A stretch of 64,000 bases of DNA from Tanypteryx hageni. Taxonomy: Eukaryota > Arthropoda > Insecta > Odonata > Petaluridae. The DNA is taken from contig CM054113.1 of NCBI GenBank assembly GCA_028673005.1, positions 211,287,504-211,351,503 of the forward strand, read 5' to 3'. Shown here one piece after another: positions 12,756 to 22,901 of this stretch (its first letter is position 1; each line of letters opens with the position of its first letter). Under the pieces are notes generated by a model. That model saw only the letters and a list, made by a program, of their open reading frames with translations. It had not been told where the DNA came from and searched no databases. The position numbers were made by a program, and so were the translations under genes.

Positions 12756-12850
12756 ATGCTAACCTACATTAAGGTCGCGGGTTCGAATTCCACCTTGGGC
12801 ATGGACGCTAGTGCTCATCACATTTTATAAGTTCTTTGTAAAAGAAAGCT
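12756..12850 (+). mobile_element. Probable tRNA-derived SINE fragment
   Basis: GGTCGCGGGTTCGAATTCC (12773-12791) is a near-perfect tRNA B box and its T-arm context, followed by CTTGGGCATGGA as in many invertebrate tRNA-derived SINEs. A recognisable A box is missing upstream and no cloverleaf can be drawn. I read it as a decayed SINE, not a tRNA gene. Confidence 0.4.
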
Positions 12851-13364
12851 TAAAGAGCTGTTTACGAGCAAATGAAATATTAGGTGCCCATCCATTGGTT
12901 CATTGCATATAGTGAGGTGTATGGTAACGCTCGATTTATCTACCTAAACGCAAACATTCATAAAAAATATTTGAAGATTCACCAACTTACAAGCTGAGAG
13001 AGCTAAGATTATGTTAAATCGAAATATTACAACAGAAACGCAACGTTTACGAATGACGAAGTAACGCTGCCAATTTCACTTTCGCCGGAACGCTCGGAAT
13101 CCCAAATATGTGCTTGAGAAAAATTTCGTTGCCCGTTACATCGCTTACATAAAGTCGTTGAAATTTTGTTTACAACTATTCTGGAGCCACGAGTTTTTTT
13201 CCACGAATTCCGACCTCGGCGGCAAGCGGAGGATTGCTTATGTAAGACAAAGGATGAAAATCTCAACCGATAAAACCCACTCATTCATTTGTTTTCCGCA
13301 AGTCCTTGCCTCGGCGCCATACGGGAAGGCACATAGCGTCGGACTGGAAGAGGGATCTTTTTCG
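12851..13364. other. Non-coding stretch, nothing recognised
   Basis: No gene or repeat recognised. Confidence 0.4.
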
Positions 13365-14030
13365 TGTCTCTCCTCCTTCCACCTCCCTCCTCCACCCAAA
13401 ATTCTCCCCAACTCCCCTCCCAACTCCTTTTTATATCCACCCAGGCGTCCTTGGTTGGAATATCTCACGTCTCGAGACGTCGGCCGATTATCCAAAGCTC
13501 TCTCCCTCCGACCCCTCCTTTCCAGACCTCCGAACGTCGAACGCACCTCTCCCTCTCCTCCCTCCGACACAACCTGCCTTCCTTACCTTTCTCACATGCA
13601 CACCCTCCTCCTCCCCCCCCCCCCCTCCTAACCCCCTCCCCCCTCCTATCCCCCTCCCCCTTTTCTTCCTTCCTACATCCACTCTCATGCTTGTTCAGCT
13701 CACCCAAATGAGATCATCCCCACCCAAAGGCAAGAGTGACATCTACATCGCTTTTTCGGCGCGAGCTTTTATGCTCGTCTCATGCCTTTCCCTTTTCTCT
13801 CTCCCCGGGACCGTTTCCCCTCCTCGCCGCCCATAACCTCGCCTTTGTCCCTCCCATTCTCCTCCCCTTCCCCTCTCTCCTCCCCTCCCCCTCTCCTCCT
13901 CTCTCCTCCCGACGACGATCTCCCTTTGATACCCGGCAATGTCATTTCCCTAGCGTGTTTTGTCAAACTCTTCCTATCCGTCTCTTTCTCTCCCACGCGT
14001 TTCTATGGCCATCGTCTACTTCAATAACGG
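13365..14030. repeat. Polypyrimidine tract with C-runs
   Basis: CT-rich with dense runs of four or more C between about 13605 and 13670. The minus strand of that part has many G-tracts at short spacing and is a G-quadruplex candidate. Confidence 0.75.
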
Positions 14031-15017
14031 ATTGATTGATTATTTTGTGCTGGCGAATTTTTTTTTCTTCTCATTCTAACCCTTTCTCGAGGTTAGAGAG
14101 AAAGGAACAACTGGAACTTAAAAAGTGACTTGCACAGTGTGTCTGAAGTGCGGTTTTATTTCACGACGAAACTCCGGTCCTACCGTCTTTTATGGGTTCG
14201 ATCCCGTGACCTCCCGGAGAAGGAAAGGGCCTCCCTCTCTCTCCCTCTGCTTTTCCGCCGTCGCACCCGCCCTCTAGCGGCGGAATCGGTCGGCTCCAAG
14301 GATGGAGGCGGCGCTGTCTCCGCCTGTCCGCAAGAGTATCGGTCACTGTGTCTTTCTACGCGTGTGACTATATGTCTGAACGTCTTTCAGCGCGCTTCTC
14401 TCTCTCACCCTTTCTTTCTGCGCATTAAATCGCCCGTTAGTCTCTCTTTCTCCATAGGTATGCATATTTATATATTCACCTGCCCGTCCGTGCGAGCCCA
14501 GAATGACTACTCTTCCTCCCCTCCCGCGATCTCCCTCCTTCCAACTCCTCCCACGCCCTTCTCTCCCTTCCCGCCTTTCTGCAATCAATCCGCGCGCCGG
14601 TATATGCATTTTCCAGTATTAATTGAGTTGCTCATCTGAGTTGGCGCCATGAGAAAAACGAAATGAAATATTTTCTGAGAACGTGCTATATATTTAAGTG
14701 GTTATTACAGCGTTTATAAATATTTAGGAACGCGATATTCAGCAGGGGAGATTTATATTTTCTTTCGATTGCTAACGCTCACATGTTAATCTTATGGAAA
14801 CATTTGATTGTAATTGATAGTAATTTTTCTATAGTCGAGAGGGTAAAAGACAACGTAAATAGTTCCTACCATGAATACTTTTTCTTGCATAAATCGTGTT
14901 CGAGCATCTTTTTATCATTAGGTAAATCAAAGCAGCAAAGACCACTTATTTGGAACGCAATAAACAAGAACGAACACGAAAGTCCATTCCAATGGCAGCA
15001 TTCGAACCCGCCATCAC
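14031..15017. other. Non-coding stretch with a CT-rich part
   Basis: CT-rich between about 14215 and 14580, AT-rich elsewhere. No exon or recurring repeat seen. Confidence 0.4.
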
Positions 15018-15191
15018 GTAATTGAGGGGCACATATATCGCATACCACGCCACCGTGACCATAAATTGAGGTAATTGATCTCCTATCCCTCCGATTTGGA
15101 AGCTATGCAGAATGCCTTCGAGCATCCAAACGGTACACGAAGAAAGGCCCTCCAAAAATATAGCACTACAAATTTCGATACTGTACGTGGT
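15018..15191 (-). CDS. Candidate internal exon, hydrophobic membrane-type protein
   Basis: A 174-nt minus-strand frame of exactly 58 codons starts right after a good acceptor-like TGCTTTCAG and ends at a GTGATG donor-like site. The translation begins TTYSIEICSAIFLEGLSSCT and contains two hydrophobic parts, about residues 5-21 and 42-57, the second ending WYAIYVPLNY. The frame stays open beyond the proposed donor to a stop at 14946, so a terminal exon is the alternative. I do not recognise the family. The sequence could be part of a multi-pass membrane protein, but a chance open frame cannot be excluded. No neighbouring exon is visible on this strand. Confidence 0.3.
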
Positions 15192-15589
15192 CTGAAAGCA
15201 CTGATTTGATTTTAAACCTTCCAGTTTCCCCAGCCTTCGTACATTGTGACGCGGAAAGCGAAGGATCAGGAATTGACACTGATATCGAGACTACTTTTCT
15301 CCTACAGTCATTACGCCCGAATTCTTCGTCGATCTAACTCTCTGCGGGTGGCGTGATTGAAAAAAAACACCCCGTTTCCGTTTGTAAAGACGGGTAGCAG
15401 GGCTGTTATCCTTAAAAACCACTGTAAAAAAGCAGCCGAGAAGAACTTTTTTCCGGGCGAAGAAAAAAAGGCGTCAGAATGATTAAAGGAGAAAGATTTA
15501 GGGATGCGAAGATTAGAGCGGCCGAATGAAAAGGAAAAAAAACAAAAGAAGGGTCCGAGACGCTGGGGAAAGGGAAAAGACTGGGGAAT

Positions 15590-15795
15590 AGGAAGAGAGG
15601 AAGGGAGAGAGAGGGAGGAAAAGACAAGAGGGCGTGCGGATGGGGAGTATGGGGAAACCGAACTGTGAGAGTGTGAGAAGAGGGAGAAGGATGAGAGGGA
15701 GAGCGGGTGGGTCAGAACGGTTTCGTGGGAGAGAGAGTGTGATGGAGAGAGAGAGGAGGGAGGGAGAGTGTGAGGGAGAGAGAGAGAGACCGAAG
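15590..15795. repeat. Polypurine (GA) tract
   Basis: G/A-rich with repeated GGGAGAGAGAG runs, especially 15725-15790. Confidence 0.75.
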
Positions 15796-17010
15796 GGGCG
15801 TGCATTGATTGGTTTCGTGATCTACGAGAACGGCAGAGCGTTAAGACCGCCCCGCCGAAATAATCACACCCTTTGAAGAAAGTGTTCATTAATTGAATGA
15901 TCAACGCTCCACTCCCTATCTCTCAAGTTCATCAAGGTATTTCGCGGCACGCATCTCATATAGGGCTTCCCTCGCTCTCCACCTCCTCTCTCATAATTGA
16001 ACTCTTAATAAGATTCTCTCTCCGCGGTGTTCGGAGGAAAGAGAAAAGGCTCCCGCTAATGAATTGATTATTACGCGTTAAGTAAGCGAAAGGCGGGATT
16101 AAAATATCAATCAGGAATTGATGCCGGAGAGGGAAGATTGCTTTCGGAGGGAAGAAAGCGTTTATTAGAGTAAAAAAAGAAAGGGGCAGTTAATATTCGG
16201 AGAGATTGAGTTCTGATGGGAGTATAGGAGCTCGTTCGCTAATTGGTTTAAAGGAAGACGACGGGGTTTGAAATTGAAAATTACTCTAATACTACATAAA
16301 TTTATTATTGTTTGCGTTCTTATATTACCTTCATATATAATTAAAAGGTGGAGTAGAGACATAATAATTATTCCAATGGGGCTTTCAGTGAATAATTAAT
16401 CAATTGTGTTTGTAACTCCTTATCGGTATTAATTGAATAATTTATGTTGCGTATTGAAAAATATTTACCTCGACAAATGACTTGAAAAATCTGTTGAAAA
16501 GGCAATATGGTTCCAGAAATGAAAGTAGTAGTAATTATGAAGAACCAACTGGAAAATCCCAACTGAAATTTCGTATAAATGAGACTTTTTCCTCTCAGTA
16601 AAGTGAATTTCATTCGACATCTCTCTGACGAAATATTTCGGAGTATTCATATTATATGGCTTAATAGCAATTATCAAAGCATTCTATTTAAGATATAAAC
16701 AGATAAACTATAAACAGATAAATTTCAGTGTAAATATAATTTGCTTTATCAGGCGTGACTTCCTGGAAGTGTTTAATATTATTCATAATGAATGAATATA
16801 AACTTGACGAAATTTTTATATTATACTACCTACTAATCAATCCCACGCTTCAATATTATTTCATTAATCCAGCAATGCCAAAACACATGCGTGGATCTTA
16901 TTTCAACGTAGTCGTATAAACGAGACCATAAGTTTTCGTTTGTTTCTTTGTATGGAATTTCTGGCTAATCAACCTCTTGGATTATTATAGCCAGTACTCC
17001 TTCCACACCG
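15796..17010. other. AT-rich stretch
   Basis: No gene recognised. The part 15885-16090 is dense in TAATTGA-type motifs. These are homeodomain-like, but such words are expected often in AT-rich DNA. Confidence 0.35.
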
Positions 17011-17257
17011 AACACACACACAAGGGAGGAGGGAAACACGGGGCCGGCATTAGTCTACTCTTTACGAAGAGCACCAAGGGGGCCAACTGCTTAACGTCCC
17101 TTCCGAAGGACGGAGCGCTGACTTGCGCGGTCTCCTCAAGCCACACAAGTAGGGGACGGGACGATCCCAGGTTGAAAAATCCAACCTACGCCGGATTTGA
17201 GTCTGGGAGCGCTGCGTGGAAGGCCAACGCTCTAACCAATCCGCCACCGCCGACCCC
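17011..17257 (-). mobile_element. tRNA-derived SINE, copy 1
   Basis: On the minus strand this begins with a tRNA-like head: A-box-like TGGCGGATTGG, a TTGGCCTTCCACGC segment, and a degraded B box. It continues into a conserved body with CTTCGGAAGGGACGTTAAGC and ends near CCCTCCTCC. A clearly homologous copy lies at 63768 to the window end on the plus strand, where the B box is intact. The shared body beyond the tRNA head excludes a tRNA gene. The left limit is approximate because similarity fades into a short GT-rich stretch. Confidence 0.75.
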
Positions 17258-17424
17258 ATAATTTTTCCCTTTAAATAATTTTTAACCGTATGTGATGTTC
17301 ATAAACGGTGCGAGAATCCTCCACTCTTTCTCCTCCATGCACAAGAAGATTGAAATCAGTTTAATTTTTCTTCAGCAAATTATGCATTCATCCTTCAAAC
17401 TCTCATTCTCATGTCTGTCTAGAT

Positions 17425-17728
17425 CAATGGTTCCCAAACTTTTTGTAGGTACGGCACCTTTCCAAAGATAAACAGAATTTTGCGGCACCGCAGCCTTGAA
17501 ACTAAGTTTTACATTTTTACATGCGAGTACTACAACCTTTGGACATATTCATTTGTTGGTACCACGCCATAATCAATCTATTAGAGGAAAAATTATTGCC
17601 CTAATTATCTATAAACACGTTCAAATCGTTGACTTATTTACTAAACTAACAATAAGCTTGTCGCGGCACCCCTAAAAGTCAGCTGCGGCGCCCCAGTGTG
17701 CCGCGACACCCAGTTTGGGAAACCGCTG
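17425..17728. mobile_element. hAT-type MITE with perfect target duplication
   Basis: A 304-bp element begins CAATGGTTCCCAAACT and ends AGTTTGGGAAACCGCTG, imperfect terminal inverted repeats of about 20 bp in hAT style. GTCTAGAT is duplicated exactly at 17417-17424 and 17729-17736; an 8-bp target duplication is the hAT hallmark. The interior is GC-rich near the ends (GCGGCACC words) and AT-rich in the middle. It encodes nothing and would have needed a transposase from elsewhere. Confidence 0.9.
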
Positions 17729-17739
17729 GTCTAGATAAT

Positions 17740-18003
17740 AGGTTTTCGATCTTTTATCTAAGCGGTCTGGCAACAACGTTTTGTGATAAGCAAAATTTTG
17801 TCTAAGAAATTATTAATCATGATTTTAATATGTGATGCTTTTTAAAAAATGTTTCGTGTATAAAACAATGCTTTTAGGCTGGATTAAACGCAGTGGCAGG
17901 ATCCAGAAAAACTCTAGGATACCCTCGCTTAGATGCCCATTCTCGACGTAAGAATCTTTCGCGACCCATAGATGCACCTGCACTATGAAAATTCCCTCGT
18001 GAA
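17740..18003. other. Non-coding stretch with a lone TIR-like word
   Basis: GCAGTGGCAGGATCC near 17890 resembles the end of the hAT MITE at 20544, but no matching second end was found. Confidence 0.3.
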
Positions 18004-18310
18004 GATGCCACTCTGCTCACTCATCTTCCCCCTCCTCCTCTCTATTACTCCCACCCCATTCCAACAGGATTTATAAACCGCACCTACTTCCCTCCACCTC
18101 CTCCCCTCCCATTCCCTCCCCCCTTTCGCAGTTTAATCGCGCCACCATTTCTCCTGAGGATCCACTCCGTCCCCTCTCCCCCCCCCTCAAACCTCTCTCT
18201 CCCCCCTCAAACCTCTCTCCCCCCCCTCAAACCTCTCTCTCCACCCTCAAACCCCTCTCTCCCCCCTCAAACCCCTCTCTCATGCTTTCCCACTCTTTCT
18301 CCCCTCTACC
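18004..18310. repeat. Polypyrimidine tract containing a 20-bp tandem repeat
   Basis: CT-rich. Positions 18181-18280 are exactly five head-to-tail 20-bp units of the type CCCCCCTCAAACCTCTCTCT, differing by one to three bases. The low divergence implies a recent array. Confidence 0.9.
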
Positions 18311-20137
18311 AGCCTTCTCCCATAGTAATTACGGGTTATCAGGACAGCTTTGAATGTATTAAGATAATTGGCTGGTTAAGGGCGGAGTGGAATGAGTGGC
18401 GCGGATTGGTGGGTTGACTGGAGGGAGGGGATGTCGAGGGGTCGAAGGGAGGGGAAGGTGAGTGGAGGGAGAGAGGAGAAAGAGGGATATTGCGTGTTTG
18501 TGATGGGCATGCATGGAAAATATACTCGGAGTGGGCGATGATGAACGAGTCCCTCGCAATCTCGGTATGGGACGTGGTTAGTTAATAAAAGGGACACTAT
18601 TGGTGATTCCATTATGTTTGAGACATCACCGTTCATTTGTCATTCGAATCAATGGAGTAAGGAGTGGGACGACGTGTCGCTTGGAGAATGGTCCTCTCTT
18701 TTTTTGGTGGGGGAAGGGCCATATCTTCCTCGGTCAATTTTAGAAAGCATAATGATCGATTTTTACATTTTATTTTCAGCATGACACGCACGCAGTGCTT
18801 TTGTGAAATATAGCTTTTAAGGTTCTTTCTGTGATTTCAAAGAGACTGTTGTTATGGGCAGTGATTGATGGGGAAGTATGTGCGAAGCATCACGTCCCGA
18901 ACGATTCCAGCATTCACAGATGTTGGTAGCAAATTCTTAAGAGGGATCATCCAAGACCAACTGTTATGCGATAATACAACATTTAATTCATGTTACGCAA
19001 TCTTCGCTTTTATTCCATTGTTATCCAATGCTTATGGAATTAATCGTAACTTTTGGTTATCTTTATCTTTCATGTGTATGTCTTATTCATGTTGAGAGCA
19101 ATAAAGGCTACAACTGTCATATCCTCGCTTCAGCAAGAATTAATATAACTAAATTTGAAAAACGTATGATCTGTAAACAATTCAAAATTACGACTTACAA
19201 TAAAGTTTAAGAATTCGATATATATTGTTCATATACTTTAATATCTCTAGTTTATTATTTTATCTGCCCTAAACTTAACTGAATGTGCAATATTTAAAAA
19301 ATCTCAAGAAAAATGTGGTAATTGTTTTGTTACTTCTGTAAATGAAAATACCGTCGGACATATAAGCTATACTTATATACTGAAAATTTTTCTGTTAACT
19401 CCACTGAAAGTTCTGCACTTCTGACATTTCACGACATAATTTTATGGCAAACACATCTATAGGAATTATTCCTCTTTTTCGGCCATCCTAAATAAACACG
19501 ACTCCATTTTTGTTATGAAACGCTTCAGTCAAAAACGATATCTATCATGCCTTCGTGATGGTCAAAACAAATGGCCAACAGTCGGAGAATGGAAGTTCCA
19601 GGGAGCGCAGAAAGAAAAAGTATGAGAAAGAGGTGGGGCTTCGGAGAGGAGAAAGAAATGGATCGGAGATATGTATAAGAGGTGGGAAGTTGGGCGGAGC
19701 TTAGAAGAGGAATGGGAGGAGTAATTGGGTGCTCGTGGAAGAGAGGGAGGAAAGGGGAGAAAGGGGGGGGGGTGAAATAGAAGGAAGAAGGGGAGTCGAG
19801 GGAAATGAATTGGGATCGATTTTGGTCTTTTTTCGGTCATGTACTTGTTAGCTTTAAAGTGGAGAAATTATGCCAGGAGAAAGATAAACAGCAAGCGGCG
19901 ATAAAAAAAGGTACTGCTCTGGACAAGGAAACGCAGAAAATGCAGAAAGGAAATCCAAGATGGAATGTGAATTCAAATATACGAAAAGGACAACTTTATT
20001 CCTAATATTTTTATGTGGATAAATGATAAGGGAATATTAGTGGAATTCGGTCAATATTAATTTTTAATTCAATAGAGAGTTATTGAGCTCGCATTATTAC
20101 TAAAATCAAATTTATAATATATGTCACTAAAATGGCC
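18311..20137. other. Non-coding stretch, some GA-rich parts
   Basis: No exon recognised. GA-rich around 18420-18485 and 19590-19800, AT-rich in between. Confidence 0.4.
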
Positions 20138-20154
20138 GTGAAAAGGTTAGAAAA

Positions 20155-20196
20155 ACCAGATGCGCATTTCGACTGCAAAACAACCATCATCAGTGC
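20155..20196 (-). ncRNA. Hammerhead ribozyme-like motif, core intact
   Basis: On the minus strand: CTGATGA (20193-20187), a stem II GGTTG pairing with CAGTC, GAAA, stem III as the self-complementary ATGCGCAT, cleavage base C, then TGG. The catalytic boxes are canonical. Stem I has only two good pairs (CA with TG) before a mismatch; the sister copy at 12187 shows the fuller ACCA/TGGT stem. It lies in a Penelope-like fragment of about 20138-20225. Confidence 0.55.
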
Positions 20197-20284
20197 TGAT
20201 TCCAATAAAGAATATAACATCATCCTACTCTGTTTATGGCCATTAGAGAGACATGTGGTGTGAATGCAGAACTTTTAGATAGTA

Positions 20285-21725
20285 CTAGTAGTTGGTGCTT
20301 GCATTATGCAAGCATTTCATCTCACTTTGAAAAAATATTAATTTTTCAGAGAGATATTTCATTATTAGAAATACTTTTTTAATTCAAAAGATTTCACCGC
20401 TGTACTGATTTTCGTTCTTTGCTTATGGAACAATATTGTGGTAAACCAATCCCTAAAATTTCCGATTTTAAGAATATTATAGGTACTTTTTCCATTGTGG
20501 GGTAGTAATGCTACACATTTCTGCCATATTTTAAAGTTATAGGCAGTGGCGGATCCAGGGGGGGGGGGGGCGATCGCCTTCCCCTTGGACAACCCCATTG
20601 CCCTCCTCTGGGCGCATTCTTAAATTCATTCCGCGCCACATTACTTGATTCTACACAGAATATTAAGTCTGTATGACAAAGAAAAGAAAGATTCTGATGG
20701 GGTAGGAATTTACAAAATGTATGGTCGTCGGCAGAGGCTGACTTAAGAGGGGGAAGGGGCCATTGGGGAGATCGCCTCCCTCCCTTGGGAAGTTTCTGGA
20801 TCCGCCCCTGGTTAGCACATCTAGAAGTGAAATAATATTTTAATTGTTTAAAAAAAATTTAACGGCCGCAATAACAATTTCATCAAGATAATTAAATTTA
20901 TGCAATTCCTCTATCCTCTAAATAACTTTAAAATTTCAGCTCTCTAGGTCGCCCCGTAATACCTAAACATTTATCTATTTGTTAAAATTTCAGAATTTTT
21001 AACAGCCAAACAAATTCAAATATCAAATTTTCTGTAGTACCTATTTCGTTTTTTTACAAAATCTACCTTTAAAAATTTCAACTTTGTAGCACATTCGGAA
21101 ATACAAAAACTTTAAAATTTTGTTTAAAGATTTGCGAATTTTTAGCGACCGCATTGTTGAACTTTTTCAAGATTTTTAATTTTTCTACATAGAATTTTCT
21201 ACAAAATGTTTGCAAAATCTCGTATCTACGACTAATAGTTTCTGAGATAAAAATTACTAAACGTTAAAGTACAAATGGGGTAAAAACAACCATTAAAGAT
21301 AATCAATTGTGAGCAATATCCTATGATCTTGCAAACTTTTAGCTCCCTATTCCTATTACAATTAGATTGTTCTACACACTGGAATACTTTTTCCCATGCT
21401 AACTAATGGGAGATTTTTCGGAGCATCTGCAGTAGAACCCAGGACACTGTAAGCAAAAACGATACCAATTCCTAATAGGTATTGCGACCATCTAACAACA
21501 CTCATACATTCATTTCTCCCGCTTTTCGTCAAGTGCCCGAAATTAATTTACAATAATTGCGTAATGCTTTTCTTATGGGGAAAAATGCAATTCGGAATTT
21601 CTGGAGTCGAACTCATGTCACATAGGTGAGAGGTCTCATTTCTTCTGGAGGTTTCTCCATGACCTCTACAAACGCTGAAACTTTCAGCTATCTAACTTTT
21701 GTAGTTGCTGGACATTAGTATCTTC

Positions 21726-21730
<5 letters not shown>
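20285..21730 (-). mobile_element. Non-autonomous Helitron, copy A (long form)
   Basis: In minus orientation the 3' end has a hairpin TGCTTGCATAATGCAAGCA, 7 nt, then ACTAG followed by T. A hairpin shortly before a CTRR terminus next to T is the Helitron 3' signature. The 5' end in this copy reads TCAGGAAGATACTAATG after an A, matching the 5' TC rule. It has the same long layout as copy C, including two GGAGTCGAAC-like blocks, and has a hAT MITE inserted at 20544-20810. No Rep/helicase coding sequence is present. Confidence 0.6.
20544..20810. mobile_element. hAT-type MITE nested in Helitron copy A
   Basis: A 267-bp insert with ends CAGTGGCGGATCCAG and CTGGATCCGCCCCTG, imperfect inverted repeats of hAT type, and a G-run just inside the left end. 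Sister Helitron copies show the empty site, with TTTAAAGTTGTAGCAC continuous. The flanks GTTATAGG and GTTAGCAC are explained as a decayed 8-bp duplication of GTTATAGC. Confidence 0.8.

Positions 21731-21764
<34 letters not shown>
21730..21764. repeat. (TA)n microsatellite
   Basis: A TA array between the 5' end of Helitron copy A and the Penelope-like foldback. Confidence 0.9.
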
Positions 21765-21766
<2 letters not shown>

Positions 21767-22058
21767 ATGTCAACAAGGTGTTGGGATGAGGAAACCCAGT
21801 GAGCACTCACCAATCAGACGACTTCAGGTTGGCGAGGCCCCGGGGATGTCGAAGCGACACACGTGTCACCGCCATCAGTTCTCTCTCTGTAGCTGAAGAA
21901 GGAGTAGTTCCGAAAGCTTTACGTTTGTGATGTTTCTGTGTTTTTGTGTTATTTTACGTGTGTCGCTTCGACATCCCCGGGGCCTCGCCAACCTGAAGTC
22001 GTCTGATTGGTGAGTGCTCACTGGGTTTCCTCATCCCAACACCTTGTTGACATCCATA
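21763..22058. mobile_element. Penelope-like foldback, copy 2 (family 1)
   Basis: Nearly perfect inverted arms of about 103 bp (21763-21864 and 21956-22058) enclose a 91-bp centre. The right half plus centre equals the unit at 1897-2077. The centre holds CTGAAGA (21893-21899), a three-pair stem and GAAA (21912-21915) in hammerhead order. Both arms end at ATGGATGTC or its complement beside TA-rich DNA. The structure is a full right-hand unit with an inverted, truncated partner, as in head-to-head Penelope-like copies. A plain foldback MITE is the alternative. Confidence 0.6.
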
Positions 22059-22090
22059 TATTCATTTTACCTTTCCTTTTCCGTAAGTTG

Positions 22091-22091
<1 letters not shown>

Positions 22092-22149
<58 letters not shown>

Positions 22150-22160
22150 TAAACACACAC
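22092..22160. repeat. (TA)n and (CA)n compound microsatellite
   Basis: TA dinucleotides to about 22134 followed by CA dinucleotides. The array directly abuts the CTAG terminus of Helitron copy B. Confidence 0.95.
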
Positions 22161-22880
22161 TAGTAGTTGGTGCTTGCATTCTGCAAACATATCATCTCAC
22201 CTTGAAAGAACATTCATTTTTCAGACAGATATTTCATCATTACAAATATTTTATTAATTCTAAAGATTTCACCTCCGCAGCGATTTTCTTTTTCCCTTAT
22301 GTAAAAATAATAGATTAAAACAATCCCCAAACTTTGCAATTTTAAGAATTTTATACATTATCCATTATGGGGCACTAATGCTTCACATTTCTGCCAAATT
22401 TTAAAGTTGTAGCACTTTTAGAAGTGAAATAATATTTTTCTAATTGTTTAAATTTTAAACATTTTTAACGACCGCCGCAATATATTTATGGAGAGATTCA
22501 GATATTTATTTGCACAAATGCACTACTCTGTGAATAACTTGAAAATTTCAGCTTCCTAGCTAATCCCGTAGTACCTAAACAGTTATCTATTTGTTTAAAC
22601 TTTAAGAATTTTTAACGGCAACAAAAATTGAAATATCAAAATTTCTAATATCCCTATTTCGTTTTTTTACAAATCCTACCTCTAAGAAACATTTCAGCTC
22701 CGTAGCACAATCGAAAATACATAAACCTTGAATTTTTGTTTAAACAATTGCGAATTTTTAGCGACCGCATTGTCGCACTTGGTTTTTCTAGTCGGTTTTG
22801 CACAAAATCCTACTTAAGAAACAAATTTCGAATCTCCAGCTCATCTGGAAGTGCCTAAACATTAGTGTCATCCTATATGT
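22160..22880 (-). mobile_element. Non-autonomous Helitron, copy B (short form)
   Basis: A minus-oriented copy whose 3' end reads GCAAGCACCAACTACTAG followed by T, with a partly decayed terminal hairpin. The body is four degenerate modules of about 145 bp starting near 22396, 22542, 22687 and 22831. Each has a TTTCAGCT-TAGC, ACCTAAAC, TTGTTTAAA, GAATTTTTA, CGACCGC order, with losses. It lacks the second half found in copies A and C. Confidence 0.6.
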
Positions 22881-22901
22881 TATCATTATATATATATGTT
22901 G

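Noticed and set aside
12770..12800. A tRNA gene from the strong B-box word
   Set aside because: Only the T-arm part is tRNA-like; the A box and acceptor stem are missing.
17890..17905. A second copy of the CAGTGGCGGATCC MITE
   Set aside because: Only one end-like word is present and no matching second end or duplication was found nearby.
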